Below are positions 24,968-33,651 of a stretch of DNA of 64,000 bases, one piece after another (the first letter of the stretch is position 1; every line of letters begins with the position of its first letter). Both the position numbers and the translations under genes were made by a program. The stretch is from NCBI RefSeq assembly GCF_900109665.1, contig NZ_FOAO01000009.1, forward strand, positions 62,001-126,000, read 5' to 3'. This stretch comes from Blastococcus sp. DSM 46786 (GTDB taxonomy: Bacteria; Actinomycetota; Actinomycetes; Mycobacteriales; Geodermatophilaceae). The notes under the pieces were generated by a model. It made no database searches. It was not told the DNA's origin and saw only the letters and a list, made by a program, of their open reading frames with translations.

Positions 24968-25209
24968 GCCCGTTCCGCTGGGACGTCCTCCTCGTCGGGT
25001 TCGTGCTGGCCGTGCCCGTGCTCGCGCTCGGGCTGCGCGGTGACTTCTCGACGGAGGAGATGGTGAGCCGGCTGCCGTGGTGCCTGCTCGCCGGCTGGGT
25101 CGTGGTCGCGCTGGTGCGTGCCGTCGCGGCCCCGCCGAAGCCCGCACCCAAGCGCCGGCGCCGGCCCGCGGCCCGGCCCACGCCCGCGGAGGGGCCCGAA
25201 CCCGGCTGA
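24964..25209 (+). CDS. Small two-helix membrane protein of unknown function
   Basis: I do not recognise this protein. It has 81 residues: two hydrophobic segments (WDVLLVGFVLAVPVLALGL, about 6-24, and PWCLLAGWVVVALVRAVAA, about 38-56) and a basic, Pro-rich tail (PAPKRRRRPAARP). The ATG overlaps the stop of the FlhF-like gene, so it is the last translationally coupled gene of the flagellar block. It occupies the place where flhG (minD-like) often follows flhF. A bidirectional-looking hairpin follows. Confidence 0.7.
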   Translation: MSPFRWDVLLVGFVLAVPVLALGLRGDFSTEEMVSRLPWCLLAGWVVVALVRAVAAPPKPAPKRRRRPAARPTPAEGPEPG

Positions 25210-25223
25210 CCCGCTCCCGAGCG

Positions 25224-25267
25224 TCCTCCCGCTGTGCCGGCCCTGAGCGACCGGGACAGCGGGAGGA
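25224..25267. terminator. Terminator between the flagellar locus and convergent phoH2
   Basis: A 12-bp stem TCCTCCCGCTGT (25224-25235) / ACAGCGGGAGGA (25256-25267) with a 20-base loop lies between two convergent genes and could serve both. Confidence 0.65.
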
Positions 25268-25295
25268 GCACCGCCGGAGCGGCGCACGGCTCAGG

Positions 25296-26591
25296 TCAGA
25301 GCGGCAGGTCCTCGAGCATCTCGGTGACCAGCGCGGCGATCGGCGAGCGCTCGGACCGGGTGAGCGTCACGTGCGCGAACAGCACGTGCCCCTTGAGCTT
25401 CTCGATGACCGCGGTGACGCCGTCGTGCCGGCCGACCCGCAGGTTGTCGCGCTGGGCGACGTCGTGGGTGAGCACCACGCGGGAGTTGCTGCCCAGCCGG
25501 GAGAGCACGGTGAGCAGCACGCCGCGCTCCAGCGACTGCGCCTCGTCGACGATCACGAACGAGTCGTGCAGCGAGCGCCCGCGGATGTGGGTCAGCGGGA
25601 GCACCTCGATGAGGTCGCGGGCGGCGATCTCCTCGAGCACCTCCTTGGACACCAGCGCGCCGAGGGTGTCGTAGACCGCCTGCGCCCAGGGCGACATCTT
25701 CTCGCCCTCGCTGCCCGGCAGGTACCCGAGCTCCTGCCCGCCGACGGCGTACAGCGGCCGGAAGATGACCACCTTCTTGTGCGCCCGCCGCTCCATCACC
25801 GACTCGAGCCCCGCGCACAGCGCCAGCGCCGACTTGCCGGTGCCCGCCCGCCCGCCGAGCGAGACGATGCCGATCTCCGGGTCCAGCAGCAGGTCCAGCG
25901 CGACCCGCTGCTCGGCCGAGCGCCCGTGCAGCCCGAAGGCCTCCCGGTCGCCGCGGACCAGGCGCACCGACTTGTCGGGCAGCACCCGGCCCAGTGCCGA
26001 CCCGCGCGAGGACAGCAGCACCAGCCCGGTGTGGGTGGGCAGGTCGGCCGCCGCCGGCAGGAGGGCCTCGCCCGTCTCGTACAGCTCGTCGATCTCGGCG
26101 TCCTCGAGGGAGAGCTCGGTCATGCCGGTCCAGCCCGCGTCCACGGCGTCCAGCACCCGGTACTCGTCGGTCTCCAGCCCGACGGCCGCGGCCTTGACCC
26201 GCAGCGGGACGTCCTTGGTCACCAGGCAGACGTCCCGCCCCTCGGCGCGCAGGTTCAGCGCGACCACCATGATCCGGCTGTCGTTGCTGTCGTTGCGGAA
26301 TCCGGCCGGCAGCACGGAGGGGTCGCTGTGGTTGAGCTCGACGTGCAGCGTGCCGCCGCCCTCCCCGACCGGGACCGGCGCGTCGAGCCGGCCGTGGGTG
26401 ACCCGGAGGTCGTCGAGGATGCGCAGCGTCTGACGGGCGAACCATCCCAGCTCGGGGTGGTTCCGCTTGTCCTCCAGCTCCCCGATGACGACGAGCGGCA
26501 GCACCACGTCGGCGTCGCCGAAGCGCAGCAGCGCTCCCGGGTCGGAGAGCAGGACCGAGGTGTCGAGGACGAACGTGCGGCGAGTGTTCAC
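25296..26591 (-). CDS. phoH2: PhoH2-like protein: PIN nuclease domain fused to PhoH ATPase
   Basis: Predicted ATP-dependent RNA-cleaving/unwinding protein. In 431 residues, the N-terminus is a PIN domain ([19 protein letters not shown] with the acidic residues of that fold, and [16 protein letters not shown]), and the C-terminal half is the PhoH P-loop ATPase with Walker [16 protein letters not shown] and Walker [11 protein letters not shown]. In mycobacteria, PhoH2 forms a toxin-antitoxin-like pair with a small upstream gene; no convincing antitoxin is visible upstream here. GTG 26591 is chosen for the GGGAG site 6 bases before it and because it begins at the PIN domain; the frame is open further upstream. 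Confidence 0.9.
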   Translation of the reverse strand: MNTRRTFVLDTSVLLSDPGALLRFGDADVVLPLVVIGELEDKRNHPELGWFARQTLRILDDLRVTHGRLDAPVPVGEGGGTLHVELNHSDPSVLPAGFRNDSNDSRIMVVALNLRAEGRDVCLVTKDVPLRVKAAAVGLETDEYRVLDAVDAGWTGMTELSLEDAEIDELYETGEALLPAAADLPTHTGLVLLSSRGSALGRVLPDKSVRLVRGDREAFGLHGRSAEQRVALDLLLDPEIGIVSLGGRAGTGKSALALCAGLESVMERRAHKKVVIFRPLYAVGGQELGYLPGSEGEKMSPWAQAVYDTLGALVSKEVLEEIAARDLIEVLPLTHIRGRSLHDSFVIVDEAQSLERGVLLTVLSRLGSNSRVVLTHDVAQRDNLRVGRHDGVTAVIEKLKGHVLFAHVTLTRSERSPIAALVTEMLEDLPL

Positions 26592-26912
26592 GAGTCGGCT
26601 CCCGTGGGGCACCACGCTGCGGACAGCGCGCGCCCCGGCTCGAAGGTGACCGGGCCCCGGCACAGGAGCCGGGTACCGGCCCCCCTGGACGACGAGCGCT
26701 GTCGCACCAACCGGGCCTCCCGTGGACGTCGAGGGCAGCTCGCCGTCCACTGCCGACGCTAGGCCGGGAGGGTGACATCCGCGTGACGTACACCCCACGA
26801 GGAGGGGGCGGTGTCACCCGGATGGCTCAACCGCACCAACCGCACCACCGGCGCGGCCCCGTGCAGGGAGCCGGCGCGAGCGTGCGGGTGCCGGGGGACA
26901 CGGGGCCCTCGC
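26592..26912. other. 321-base gene-free stretch upstream of phoH2
   Basis: No credible gene on either strand. It holds the phoH2 leader and the region after the ABC permease stop. A short AACCGCACC tandem (about 26827-26845) is present, and no convincing promoter pair was found. The phoH2 transcript leader may be long. Confidence 0.5.
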
Positions 26913-27671
26913 TCAGCTGGACTCGCGGCGGAACCGGCGCACGCCGAAGAGCCAGCCGAGCACCGCCAGCAGCACGGTGAGGGCGACGCCCCACCAGGCG
27001 GTCGCGGTGCCGTAGCCGCCGACGAAGAACTCGCGCGCCGCCTCGACGATGTGCTTGAAGGGGTTCACGTCGCTGACGGTCTGCAGCCAGCCCGGGGCCA
27101 GCGTCATCGGCAGCAGGATGCCCGAGAGCAGCACGACGGGGAACACCACCGCGTTCAGCAGCGGCGCGAACGCGTCCTCGCTCTTCAGCGTCAGCGCCAG
27201 CGCGTAGGACACCGCGGCGAGCGCTGCCCCGAGCAGCGCCACGACGACCAGGGTCAGGGCGACGCCGGCCACCGGTGCCCGCAGCCCGAGCGGGATCGCG
27301 ACCAGCACGAGCAGGACCCCCTGCGTGATCAGCACGACGACGTCACGGAGCACCCGGCCCAGCAGCAGCGCCGTGCGGCTGGCCGGGGTGACCCGCTGGC
27401 TCTCGATGACCCCGGCCCGCCACTCGGCGATGAGCCCGAAGCCGACGAACAGCGCGCCGAACATGCCCAGCTGCACCAAGATGCCGGGCACGAAGATCTG
27501 GTAGGCGTCACCCGGACCGAGCTGCTGCGCCAGCGGCTCGAGCAGCGGCCCGAACAGCACGATGTAGAGGATCGGCTGCATCAGGCTGATCACCAGCCAG
27601 GCGGGGTTGCGCAGCGACATGCGCATCGCCCGGGCGAAGACGGTGCCGGTGTCGCGCAGCAGGGTCCTCAT
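26913..27671 (-). CDS. ABC-2 type transporter permease (DrrB-like)
   Basis: Membrane partner of the ATPase encoded just upstream; together they form an exporter of the daunorubicin-resistance (DrrAB) type. The 252 residues have six predicted membrane segments, starting at WLVISLMQPILYIVLFGPLL, and the ABC-2 signature around VVFPVVLLSGILLPM and VSDVNPFKHIVEA. ATG overlaps the ATPase stop by 4 bases. The substrate cannot be told from the sequence: drug, lipid or glycoconjugate are all possible. Confidence 0.9.
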   Translation of the reverse strand: MRTLLRDTGTVFARAMRMSLRNPAWLVISLMQPILYIVLFGPLLEPLAQQLGPGDAYQIFVPGILVQLGMFGALFVGFGLIAEWRAGVIESQRVTPASRTALLLGRVLRDVVVLITQGVLLVLVAIPLGLRAPVAGVALTLVVVALLGAALAAVSYALALTLKSEDAFAPLLNAVVFPVVLLSGILLPMTLAPGWLQTVSDVNPFKHIVEAAREFFVGGYGTATAWWGVALTVLLAVLGWLFGVRRFRRESS

Positions 27672-28681
27672 CGGGCCGCCACCGCCTCGGCCTCCGCCGG
27701 CGCGGCCCCGGACTCGCGCAGCGACCGGCCGGTCAGGCCGAGGAAGACGTCGTCCAGGCTGGGCCGGCGGCTCTCGATGCCGCTGACGGCGACGTCGGCT
27801 GCGTCCAGCGCGCGCACCAGCTCCACCAGCGCGCGGCCGCCGTGCGGCACCCGGCCCACGACCCGGTCGGCGAGCAGCTGCGGCGGCTCGGCACCCGGCA
27901 GCGCCCCGACCAGGCGGGCCACCTCGCCGAGCTGGTCCGGCCGCTCCGCCGTCACGGTGAGCACGTCACCGCCCACCTGTGACTTCAGCTGGTCGGGGGT
28001 GCCCTCGGCGACGATCGCGCCGTGGTCGATGACCATGATCCGGTCGCAGAGGGCGTCGGCCTCGTCGAGGTAGTGGGTGGTGAGGAAGACCGTCGTCCCG
28101 CGGCCCTCGCGCAGCCCGCGGATGTGCTCCCACAGGTTCGCCCGCGCCTGCGGGTCCAGGCCGGTCGTGGGTTCGTCGAGGAAGACCAGCTCCGGCACGT
28201 GGATGAGGCCCACCGCGATGTCCAGCCGGCGGCGCTGGCCCCCGGACATCGCCTTGGGCTGGCGCTCCCAGAGCCCGTCCAGGTCGAGCTCGGCGAACAG
28301 CTGCCGGCCGCGCCCGGTGGCCTCGGCGGTGCTCATCCCGTAGAGCCGGGCGTGGTCGACCACCTCCTCGCCCGCCCGCGCCTCCGGGGCCGTGGAGCCG
28401 CTCTGCGAGACGTACCCGATGCGGCGGCGCACGCCCACCGGGTCGGTCCGCAGGTCGCAGCCGGCGACGGTGGCCGTCCCGGCGGTGGGCTCGAGCAGGG
28501 TCGTGAGCATGCGCAGGGTCGTCGTCTTCCCGGCTCCGTTCGGGCCGAGGAAGCCGACGATCTCACCGGGGGCGACGTCGAGGTCGACCCCGACGACGGC
28601 GTGGACCTCCTGCTTCCGCTTCCGGAAGGTGCGGGCGAGGCCGCGGGCGTGGATCACGCGCGACAGCATCCACCCGTCCAC
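27668..28681 (-). CDS. ABC transporter ATP-binding protein (DrrA-like)
   Basis: ATPase of a two-gene exporter. The 337 residues carry Walker A GPNGAGKTTTL, Q-loop YVSQSG, the ABC signature MSGGQRRRLDIAVGL, Walker B ELVFLDEPTTGLD and H-loop TTHYLDEAD, followed by the C-terminal DrrA extension ending SLDDVFLGLTG. An ATG four codons downstream (28669) is an equally good start. Coupled to the permease by a 4-base overlap. Confidence 0.93.
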   Translation of the reverse strand: MDGWMLSRVIHARGLARTFRKRKQEVHAVVGVDLDVAPGEIVGFLGPNGAGKTTTLRMLTTLLEPTAGTATVAGCDLRTDPVGVRRRIGYVSQSGSTAPEARAGEEVVDHARLYGMSTAEATGRGRQLFAELDLDGLWERQPKAMSGGQRRRLDIAVGLIHVPELVFLDEPTTGLDPQARANLWEHIRGLREGRGTTVFLTTHYLDEADALCDRIMVIDHGAIVAEGTPDQLKSQVGGDVLTVTAERPDQLGEVARLVGALPGAEPPQLLADRVVGRVPHGGRALVELVRALDAADVAVSGIESRRPSLDDVFLGLTGRSLRESGAAPAEAEAVAAR

Positions 28682-28725
28682 CGACAGGTTCCACCGGTTT
28701 CACCGACGGCGTCAGCGCCCGCCGG

Positions 28726-29142
28726 TCACCAGCGGCCGTCGCTCCCGTCGGAACGCCGGCGCACCGCCGGGCGCTCGACGGTGTCGGTCCGCTCCCCCGG
28801 CGGCGGCCACCGGTGCGGCTCCTCCTCCCAGCGGCCGTCGTCGGTGGACCACCCGTCGTCCCACCGGTCGTCGTCGGCCCACCGGTCCTCCGCCCAGCCC
28901 TGGTCCGCCCGCTCCTCGTCCGGCCACGCGTCGTCCGCCACCCGGCGCCGCTCTCCCCGGCCGGCCCGCGCCGCACGGCGGGGGCGCAGCGCGACCAGCG
29001 CCCACAGGACCGGGACCAGCAGGACCGGCCACTGCACCGCGGGGTCGCCGAACCGGACCACAGCGAGCCCGAGGAGCAGGGCGAGCCAGCCCGCGGTCCA
29101 CAGTCCGAGGAACCGGGCCCGGGCCGGGGAACGGGCGGCCAC
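28726..29142 (-). CDS. Small membrane protein with Trp/Asp-rich tail, unknown function
   Basis: I do not recognise it. The 138 residues have two hydrophobic segments near the N-terminus (FLGLWTAGWLALLLGLAVV and VQWPVLLVPVLWALVALRP), then a basic patch and an acidic, tryptophan-rich tail with repeated DDRW/EDRW-like units (AEDRWADDDRWDDGW). Start GTG 29142 lies 3 bases after the DUF885 stop on the same strand, suggesting co-transcription. The tail pattern recalls disordered acidic cell-envelope proteins, but no function can be assigned. Confidence 0.65.
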   Translation of the reverse strand: MAARSPARARFLGLWTAGWLALLLGLAVVRFGDPAVQWPVLLVPVLWALVALRPRRAARAGRGERRRVADDAWPDEERADQGWAEDRWADDDRWDDGWSTDDGRWEEEPHRWPPPGERTDTVERPAVRRRSDGSDGRW

Positions 29143-29145
29143 GGG

Positions 29146-30363
29146 TCAGGCGGCCGGGATCTCGGCGGCGATCCGCTGCGGGGTCAGCGGCTCGTCGAGC
29201 AGGCGGGCGAAACGGTCGGCGACCGGCTGCTCCGCCGGCCGCGCGTCGAGCCAGCGGGTGAGGAGGTCGTACCCCTCGACGTAGGTGGAGATGTAGGCCC
29301 GCCACAGCGGATCGGTGAGGAAACGGATCTGCTGCCGCGCGCGCTCCGGGCTCACCAGCGCCCACCGCTGCAGGTACGCCGCCAACTCGTCGGCGTCGGC
29401 GCCCCGGTCGTGCAGCAGCACCGCGGCGTCCTGCCGGACCCGGTTGAGCGGCGCGGCAGCGACGGCGATGCGCTCGGCCAGCACACCGTCGAACCGCAGT
29501 CCCAGGTCGCCGAGGATCTCCTCCGACCAGGCCCCCCAACCCTCGCCGATCGCCGCCGGGACGCCGAGGTCGGCCAGCCCCTCGGCCATGAGGCACTCGG
29601 GCGTGTTCACCAGGAACACGGTGTGCTCGACCCGGCCCGACCGCTCGACGAGCCCCTGCTCCTTGCGGCAGTGCTCGGTGTGGTGCCCGGGGTAGGACTC
29701 GTGGGCCACCAGGTGCGCGAGCTGGGAGAGCCGGTGCGGCAGGTCGGCGTTGATCGCCACCCGGGACCGGTAGCCGCCCTCGTAGTAGTTGAAGCCCGAC
29801 CACGGCTTGTCGGTGACGACCTCGTAGCGGACGGTCTCGACGTCGGGGAGCCCGTACTGCCCGCGCACCCGGTCGCGCAGCGCGCTCGACAGGGCCTGCA
29901 CCGCGGGCTCGAGCCGGTCCGGCGGGCACTCCTCGCGGCGCCGGTGGGCGGCGTACCGGTCAGCCAGGGTGCCGTCGCCGGGCAGCAGGCGGTCCAGCTC
30001 CGCGTGCGCGGCGGCGTAGGCGGCCTCGTCGCCCAGCTCGACGTCGACCTGGAAGTAGGCCCGCACCTCCTCGACGAAGCCGACCGGCTCGCCGCTCATC
30101 TTCCGCGCGCTGCACTCCAGGCCGGTGAGCTGGCCGCGCAGGAAGGCGGCGCGGTCGTCGGGCAGCCCGGCGGCGTCCAGCTCACGCAGCAGCTCCCGGG
30201 CGCGGTCCCGCAGCTGCCGGGGGGTCGGCGCGGGCTCGTCCAGGACCTGCGCCCGGGTGCGCGGGTTCCCGGTGTAGGCGTCGACGAAGCCGGACTCCAC
30301 GCGGTCGAAGCGCAGCCCGAGCCGCACGTACTCCAGGGCGACGTCGAGGGCTCCCGCGGTCAT
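29146..30363 (-). CDS. DUF885 family protein, probable metallopeptidase-like
   Basis: The 405-residue product contains the DUF885 signature VAHESYPGHHTEHCRKEQG (HExxPGH) near residue 212, which resembles a zinc site, and the GEGWGAWSEEIL segment near residue 270. Members are annotated as uncharacterised, sometimes as dipeptidase-like; activity is not established. Full-length DUF885 proteins are often about 550 residues, so this is a short form. Start ATG 30363 begins MTAGALDVALEYVRLGLRF; the frame is open upstream through uppS but that part is a shadow. No signal peptide is visible. Confidence 0.8.
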   Translation of the reverse strand: MTAGALDVALEYVRLGLRFDRVESGFVDAYTGNPRTRAQVLDEPAPTPRQLRDRARELLRELDAAGLPDDRAAFLRGQLTGLECSARKMSGEPVGFVEEVRAYFQVDVELGDEAAYAAAHAELDRLLPGDGTLADRYAAHRRREECPPDRLEPAVQALSSALRDRVRGQYGLPDVETVRYEVVTDKPWSGFNYYEGGYRSRVAINADLPHRLSQLAHLVAHESYPGHHTEHCRKEQGLVERSGRVEHTVFLVNTPECLMAEGLADLGVPAAIGEGWGAWSEEILGDLGLRFDGVLAERIAVAAAPLNRVRQDAAVLLHDRGADADELAAYLQRWALVSPERARQQIRFLTDPLWRAYISTYVEGYDLLTRWLDARPAEQPVADRFARLLDEPLTPQRIAAEIPAA

Positions 30364-30386
30364 GGCGGCCAGTCTCGCAGCCGCCG

Positions 30387-31175
30387 TCACCCACCGAAGC
30401 GGCGGTGCCGGGCCGAGTAGTCGCGCAGCGCGCGCAGGAAGTCGACGCGGCGGAAGTCCGGCCAGTAGACGTCGGTGAAATGGAACTCGGCGTTCGCCGT
30501 CTGCCACAGCAGGAAGCCCGACATGCGCTGCTCCCCGCTGGTGCGGATGACCAGGTCCGGATCGGGCTGGCCGCGCGTGTAGAGGTGCTCGGCGATGTGC
30601 TCGACGTCCAGCACCTCCACCAGCTCCTCCAGCGACGTGCCACGGGTCGCGTGCTCGCTGAGCAGCGAGCGGACGGCGTCGGCGATCTCCCGCCGCCCGC
30701 CGTAGCCGACCGCCAGGTTGACAGTCGCCCCCGGCCGGTCGCAGGTGTCGCGCTCGGCCTGCTCGAGGACGGCGACGGTGCGCGCCGGCAGCACCTCCCG
30801 GGCCCCCATGCTGCGGATGTGCCAGCGCCGATCCGGCCGCGACAGGTCGACGGCGACGTCCTCGATGATCGCGAGCAGGGCGTCGAGCTCGGACGCGGGC
30901 CGGCGCAGGTTGTCGGTCGAGAGCATGAACAGGGTGACCACCTGCACCCCGGCGTCGTCGCACCAGCCGAGCAGGTCGGCGATCTTGGCCGCGCCCCGGC
31001 GGTGCCCGTGCGCGACGTCCTCCAGCCCGATGGCGCGCGCCCACCGCCGGTTGCCGTCCATGATCACGCCCACGTGCCGCGGCACGTCCGCGCCGACCAG
31101 CGCCCGCGCCAGCCGCCGCTCGTACACCTGGATGAGCGCGTCACGGACCCGCCGACGCACCCCCACGCCGGTCAC
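30387..31175 (-). CDS. uppS: Cis-prenyl (Z-isoprenyl) diphosphate synthase, UppS family
   Basis: Condenses isopentenyl diphosphate onto an allylic diphosphate to make cis-prenyl chains for cell-wall lipid carriers. The 262 residues hold the catalytic HVGVIMDGNRRWAR (Asp of DGN), LSTDNLRRP, VNLAVGYGGRREI and PDLVIRTSGEQRMSGFLLWQ motifs. It resembles the mycobacterial Rv1086 (Z,E-farnesyl diphosphate synthase) more than the long-chain enzyme, including the DYSARHRR end and a divergent hemolysin-III neighbour, so a short-chain product is likely. GTG 31175 is chosen; an upstream open frame exists. No strong Shine-Dalgarno is seen. Confidence 0.92.
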   Translation of the reverse strand: MTGVGVRRRVRDALIQVYERRLARALVGADVPRHVGVIMDGNRRWARAIGLEDVAHGHRRGAAKIADLLGWCDDAGVQVVTLFMLSTDNLRRPASELDALLAIIEDVAVDLSRPDRRWHIRSMGAREVLPARTVAVLEQAERDTCDRPGATVNLAVGYGGRREIADAVRSLLSEHATRGTSLEELVEVLDVEHIAEHLYTRGQPDPDLVIRTSGEQRMSGFLLWQTANAEFHFTDVYWPDFRRVDFLRALRDYSARHRRFGG

Positions 31176-31294
31176 CCTAGGCCCCCGGCCACCCGCCGGC
31201 CGGGAGCGCGGCGGCCCGTGGCGCCGGCGCGCTGGCAGCAAGCTCACAGCCCGCACCGGATGACGGCACAGCGGGCCCTCCGTAACCTCGGGGC

Positions 31295-32107
31295 ATGAGC
31301 GTCCCCCCCGCCGATCGCGCGGCAGTCCGGGTGGAGGCCGACGGCTCGGAGCTCGAGGCTCCCGCCGCGCAGGCGGTGGCGACCGTCGTCGCCGAGGGCG
31401 AACGGGTCGAGCACACGTGGGACGCCGGCCACTTCGACGACGACGACTGGGAGCACCCTGACACCCGCCCGCGGGCGCGGGGCTGGATCCACCTGTTCTC
31501 CTTCTTCGGCGCGATCGTGGCCGGCGCGGTGCTCGTCCCGCTGGCCTCCGTCCAGGGCGCCCGCGCCGGGTGGTCGGTCGCGGTCTACTGCCTCACCATC
31601 TGCGGGCTCTTCGGCATCAGCGCGCTCTACCACCGGCGGCGCTGGTCACCGCGCGGCTGGAAGATCATGAAGCGGCTCGACCACTCGATGATCTTCCTGT
31701 TCATCGCCGGCACCTACACGCCGTTCGCGCTGCTCGCCGTCGACCAGCCCCTCGGCTTCTGGGTGCTCGGCGGGGTGTGGGCCGGGGCGCTGGCCGGCGT
31801 GACGCTGAAGATGACCTGGCCGACGGCGCCCCGCTGGGTGGGTGTACCGCTGTACATCGGGCTGGGCTGGGTCGCGGTCTTCGTGCTCACCGACATCCTG
31901 CACATCGCCGGCGTCGCCTCGCTGGTGCTGCTGGCCGTCGGCGGCGTGCTCTACACCCTGGGCGGTATCGCCTACGGCATCAAGAAGCCCAACCCGTGGC
32001 CGGGCACCTTCGGCTACCACGAGGTCTTCCACGCGATGACCGTCGTCGCGGCGATCTGCCACTACATCGCGGTGTACTTCGCGGTGTACAGCTCTCCTTT
32101 TGTCTGA
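31295..32107 (+). CDS. trhA: Hemolysin III / PAQR-family membrane protein TrhA
   Basis: Seven-helix membrane protein of the hemolysin III (PAQR) family, linked in other bacteria to membrane-energy and lipid homeostasis. The 270 residues have an acidic 60-residue N-terminal extension (AGHFDDDDWEHPD), then the core with SALYHRRRWSPRGWKIMKRLDHSMIF split over helix 2-3, GTYTPFALL, and HEVFHAMTVVAAICHYIAVY with the metal-binding histidines. Divergent from uppS, as in mycobacteria. The stop codon lies in a small hairpin. Confidence 0.9.
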   Translation: MSVPPADRAAVRVEADGSELEAPAAQAVATVVAEGERVEHTWDAGHFDDDDWEHPDTRPRARGWIHLFSFFGAIVAGAVLVPLASVQGARAGWSVAVYCLTICGLFGISALYHRRRWSPRGWKIMKRLDHSMIFLFIAGTYTPFALLAVDQPLGFWVLGGVWAGALAGVTLKMTWPTAPRWVGVPLYIGLGWVAVFVLTDILHIAGVASLVLLAVGGVLYTLGGIAYGIKKPNPWPGTFGYHEVFHAMTVVAAICHYIAVYFAVYSSPFV

Positions 32108-32119
32108 CTCCGTCAGACA
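32101..32119 (+). terminator. Small hairpin over the trhA stop
   Basis: TGTCTGAC (32101-32108) pairs with GTCAGACA (32112-32119) with a 3-base loop, preceded by TTTT. The trhA stop TGA is inside the 5' arm. Confidence 0.45.
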
Positions 32120-32127
32120 CCGCCACC

Positions 32128-32300
32128 AGGAGCCGTCCCGTGACATCGCGGTCCTCCGGACCGCACCGCGACCACGTGCCGTTCCCCCGTTGAGCTGAGC
32201 GCATCACGTCGCCACTCGGGGGAGCCTCCGGCCCCCCACTCCTGACGACCGACAAGCCTCACCCGCCCTCGGGAGCCCTCCGGGCCCCGCTCGGCCGGGC
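32128..32300. repeat. Dispersed repeat family A, copy 1
   Basis: The core is GCGGTCC-TCC-GGACCGC followed by ACCGCGACCACGTGCCGT. Further on, GCCCTCCGGGCCCCGCTCGG matches the distal part of copy 3 (near 42653-42672). Relative to the other copies the core stem has an A-T pair changed to G-C, so pairing is kept. It lies between the 3' ends of convergent genes. Confidence 0.75.
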
Positions 32301-32302
32301 GA

Positions 32303-33553
32303 TCAGGAGAAGGGCTTGCGGTCGTCCAGGCGCACCGACAGCCGTCCCGCCGTCCGCCAGGCACGGGCGACGAGGTCGCGGTCCTCGTCGGAGACGAGGT
32401 TGCCCATGACCCGCAGCGCCACCGTCATCAGCGGACGCGAGCGCATGCCGATCGGGCCGGCCCGCGGCAGGAACCGGGGCACGGTGAGCAGCCCGGCCAG
32501 GCGCCGCGCGATGGAGAACGCCTCGCCGTAGTGCCGCCCCAGGGTCGCCGGCCACGCCGCCGTCCAGTCGTCCTCGGCGAGCAGCCCGGCGAGCATCCGG
32601 CCGGTCTCCAGGCCGTAGTCGATCCCCTCGCCGTTGAGCGGGTTCACGCAGCCGGCCGCGTCGCCGACGAGCGCCCAGTTGCGGCCGGCCACGCCGGACA
32701 CCGCCCCGCCCATGGGCAGCAGCGCCGAGGTCACGTCCCGGACCGGACCCTCCAGCTGCCACTCCGCGCGCCGGGTCTCGGCGTAGAACTCCAGCAGCGC
32801 CTTGAGCTGCACCCCGGCGGGCCGGCGCGCCGTCGCCAGCGTGCCCACGCCCAGGTTGACCTCGCCCGCCTCCCGGCCCAGGGGGAACACCCAGCCGTAG
32901 CCCGACAGCAGCTCCCCCTCGGTGCCGCGCAGCTCCAGGTGCGAGCTGATCCACTCGTCGTCGCTGCGCGCCGAGCGCACGTAGCTGCGCGCCGCCACCC
33001 CGTACGCGGTGTCGCGGTGCCACTCCCGGCCCAGCAGCCGGCCCAGCGGCGAGCGGACGCCGTCGGCCACGACCAGCCGCCGGCAGCCGATCGTCGTCGT
33101 CGCGCCGTCGGCGTCCTCGAACACCACCGCCCGCACGCGGTCGCCGTCGCGCTCGACGTCCACGGCCCGGGCGCCGTCGACCGGGGTCGCCCCCGCATCG
33201 ACCGCGGCCTGCCGGATGCGGGCGTCCAGCTCGGTCCGCGGCACGGCGCTGCCGTGGTCGGGGAACGCCCCACCGGGCCACGGCAGCTCCCACTCCCGAC
33301 CGAAACCGGCGGCCCGCAGGCCGCGGTTGCGGGCCTTCGACCGCGCCCACTCCCCGAGGCCCAGGTGGTCCAGCTCGGCGACGGCCCGCGGGGTCAGCCC
33401 GTCACCGCAGGTCTTGTCCCGCGGGAAGACGGCGGCGTCGGCGAGCACGACGTCGCGACCGGCCCGGGCCGCCCACGCGGCGGCCGCGGACCCGGCCGGG
33501 CCCGCGCCCACCACGAGGACGTCGGTGGCTGCAGGGCGGGCGGCGGCGGGCAC
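32303..33553 (-). CDS. Geranylgeranyl reductase family flavoprotein
   Basis: FAD-dependent oxidoreductase that probably saturates isoprenoid chains such as menaquinone side chains. The 416 residues have a Rossmann motif VVGAGPAGSAAAAWAARAG at the N-terminus with the Asp ending beta-2 (LAD), the family motif FPRDKTCGDGLTPRAV, and the second FAD motif ALVGDAAGCVNPLNGEGI. GTG 33553 gives a start seven residues before the Rossmann strand; the longer frame upstream overlaps a dispersed repeat and is rejected. The substrate is inferred: MenJ-like activity is the leading candidate. Confidence 0.88.
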   Translation of the reverse strand: MPAAARPAATDVLVVGAGPAGSAAAAWAARAGRDVVLADAAVFPRDKTCGDGLTPRAVAELDHLGLGEWARSKARNRGLRAAGFGREWELPWPGGAFPDHGSAVPRTELDARIRQAAVDAGATPVDGARAVDVERDGDRVRAVVFEDADGATTTIGCRRLVVADGVRSPLGRLLGREWHRDTAYGVAARSYVRSARSDDEWISSHLELRGTEGELLSGYGWVFPLGREAGEVNLGVGTLATARRPAGVQLKALLEFYAETRRAEWQLEGPVRDVTSALLPMGGAVSGVAGRNWALVGDAAGCVNPLNGEGIDYGLETGRMLAGLLAEDDWTAAWPATLGRHYGEAFSIARRLAGLLTVPRFLPRAGPIGMRSRPLMTVALRVMGNLVSDEDRDLVARAWRTAGRLSVRLDDRKPFS

Positions 33554-33589
33554 GCCGCCCAGTGTCCCCGAGCCGGCGACCCACCGGTA

Positions 33590-33650
33590 CGGCCGCCCTT
33601 CAGGGGCCCGGGCCGAGCGTGCGAGGCGTGGGGGGAAGGGTGGTCCTTCT
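33590..33650. repeat. Dispersed repeat family B, copy 1
   Basis: Shared core GGGCCCGGGCCGAGCGTGCG, then AGGCGTGGGGGGAAGGGTGG and TCCTTCT. Arms CCGCCCTTC and GAAGGGTGG can pair around the core. Copies 2 and 3 have different arm sequences that also pair. It lies between the start of the reductase gene and the stop of the next gene upstream on the - strand. Confidence 0.8.
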
Positions 33651-33651
33651 A

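Noticed and set aside
26592-26912. Possible PhoAT-like antitoxin gene before phoH2
   Set aside because: No short ORF with suitable start, ribosome-binding site and overlap with phoH2 could be supported; the long frame reading through is a shadow of the leader.
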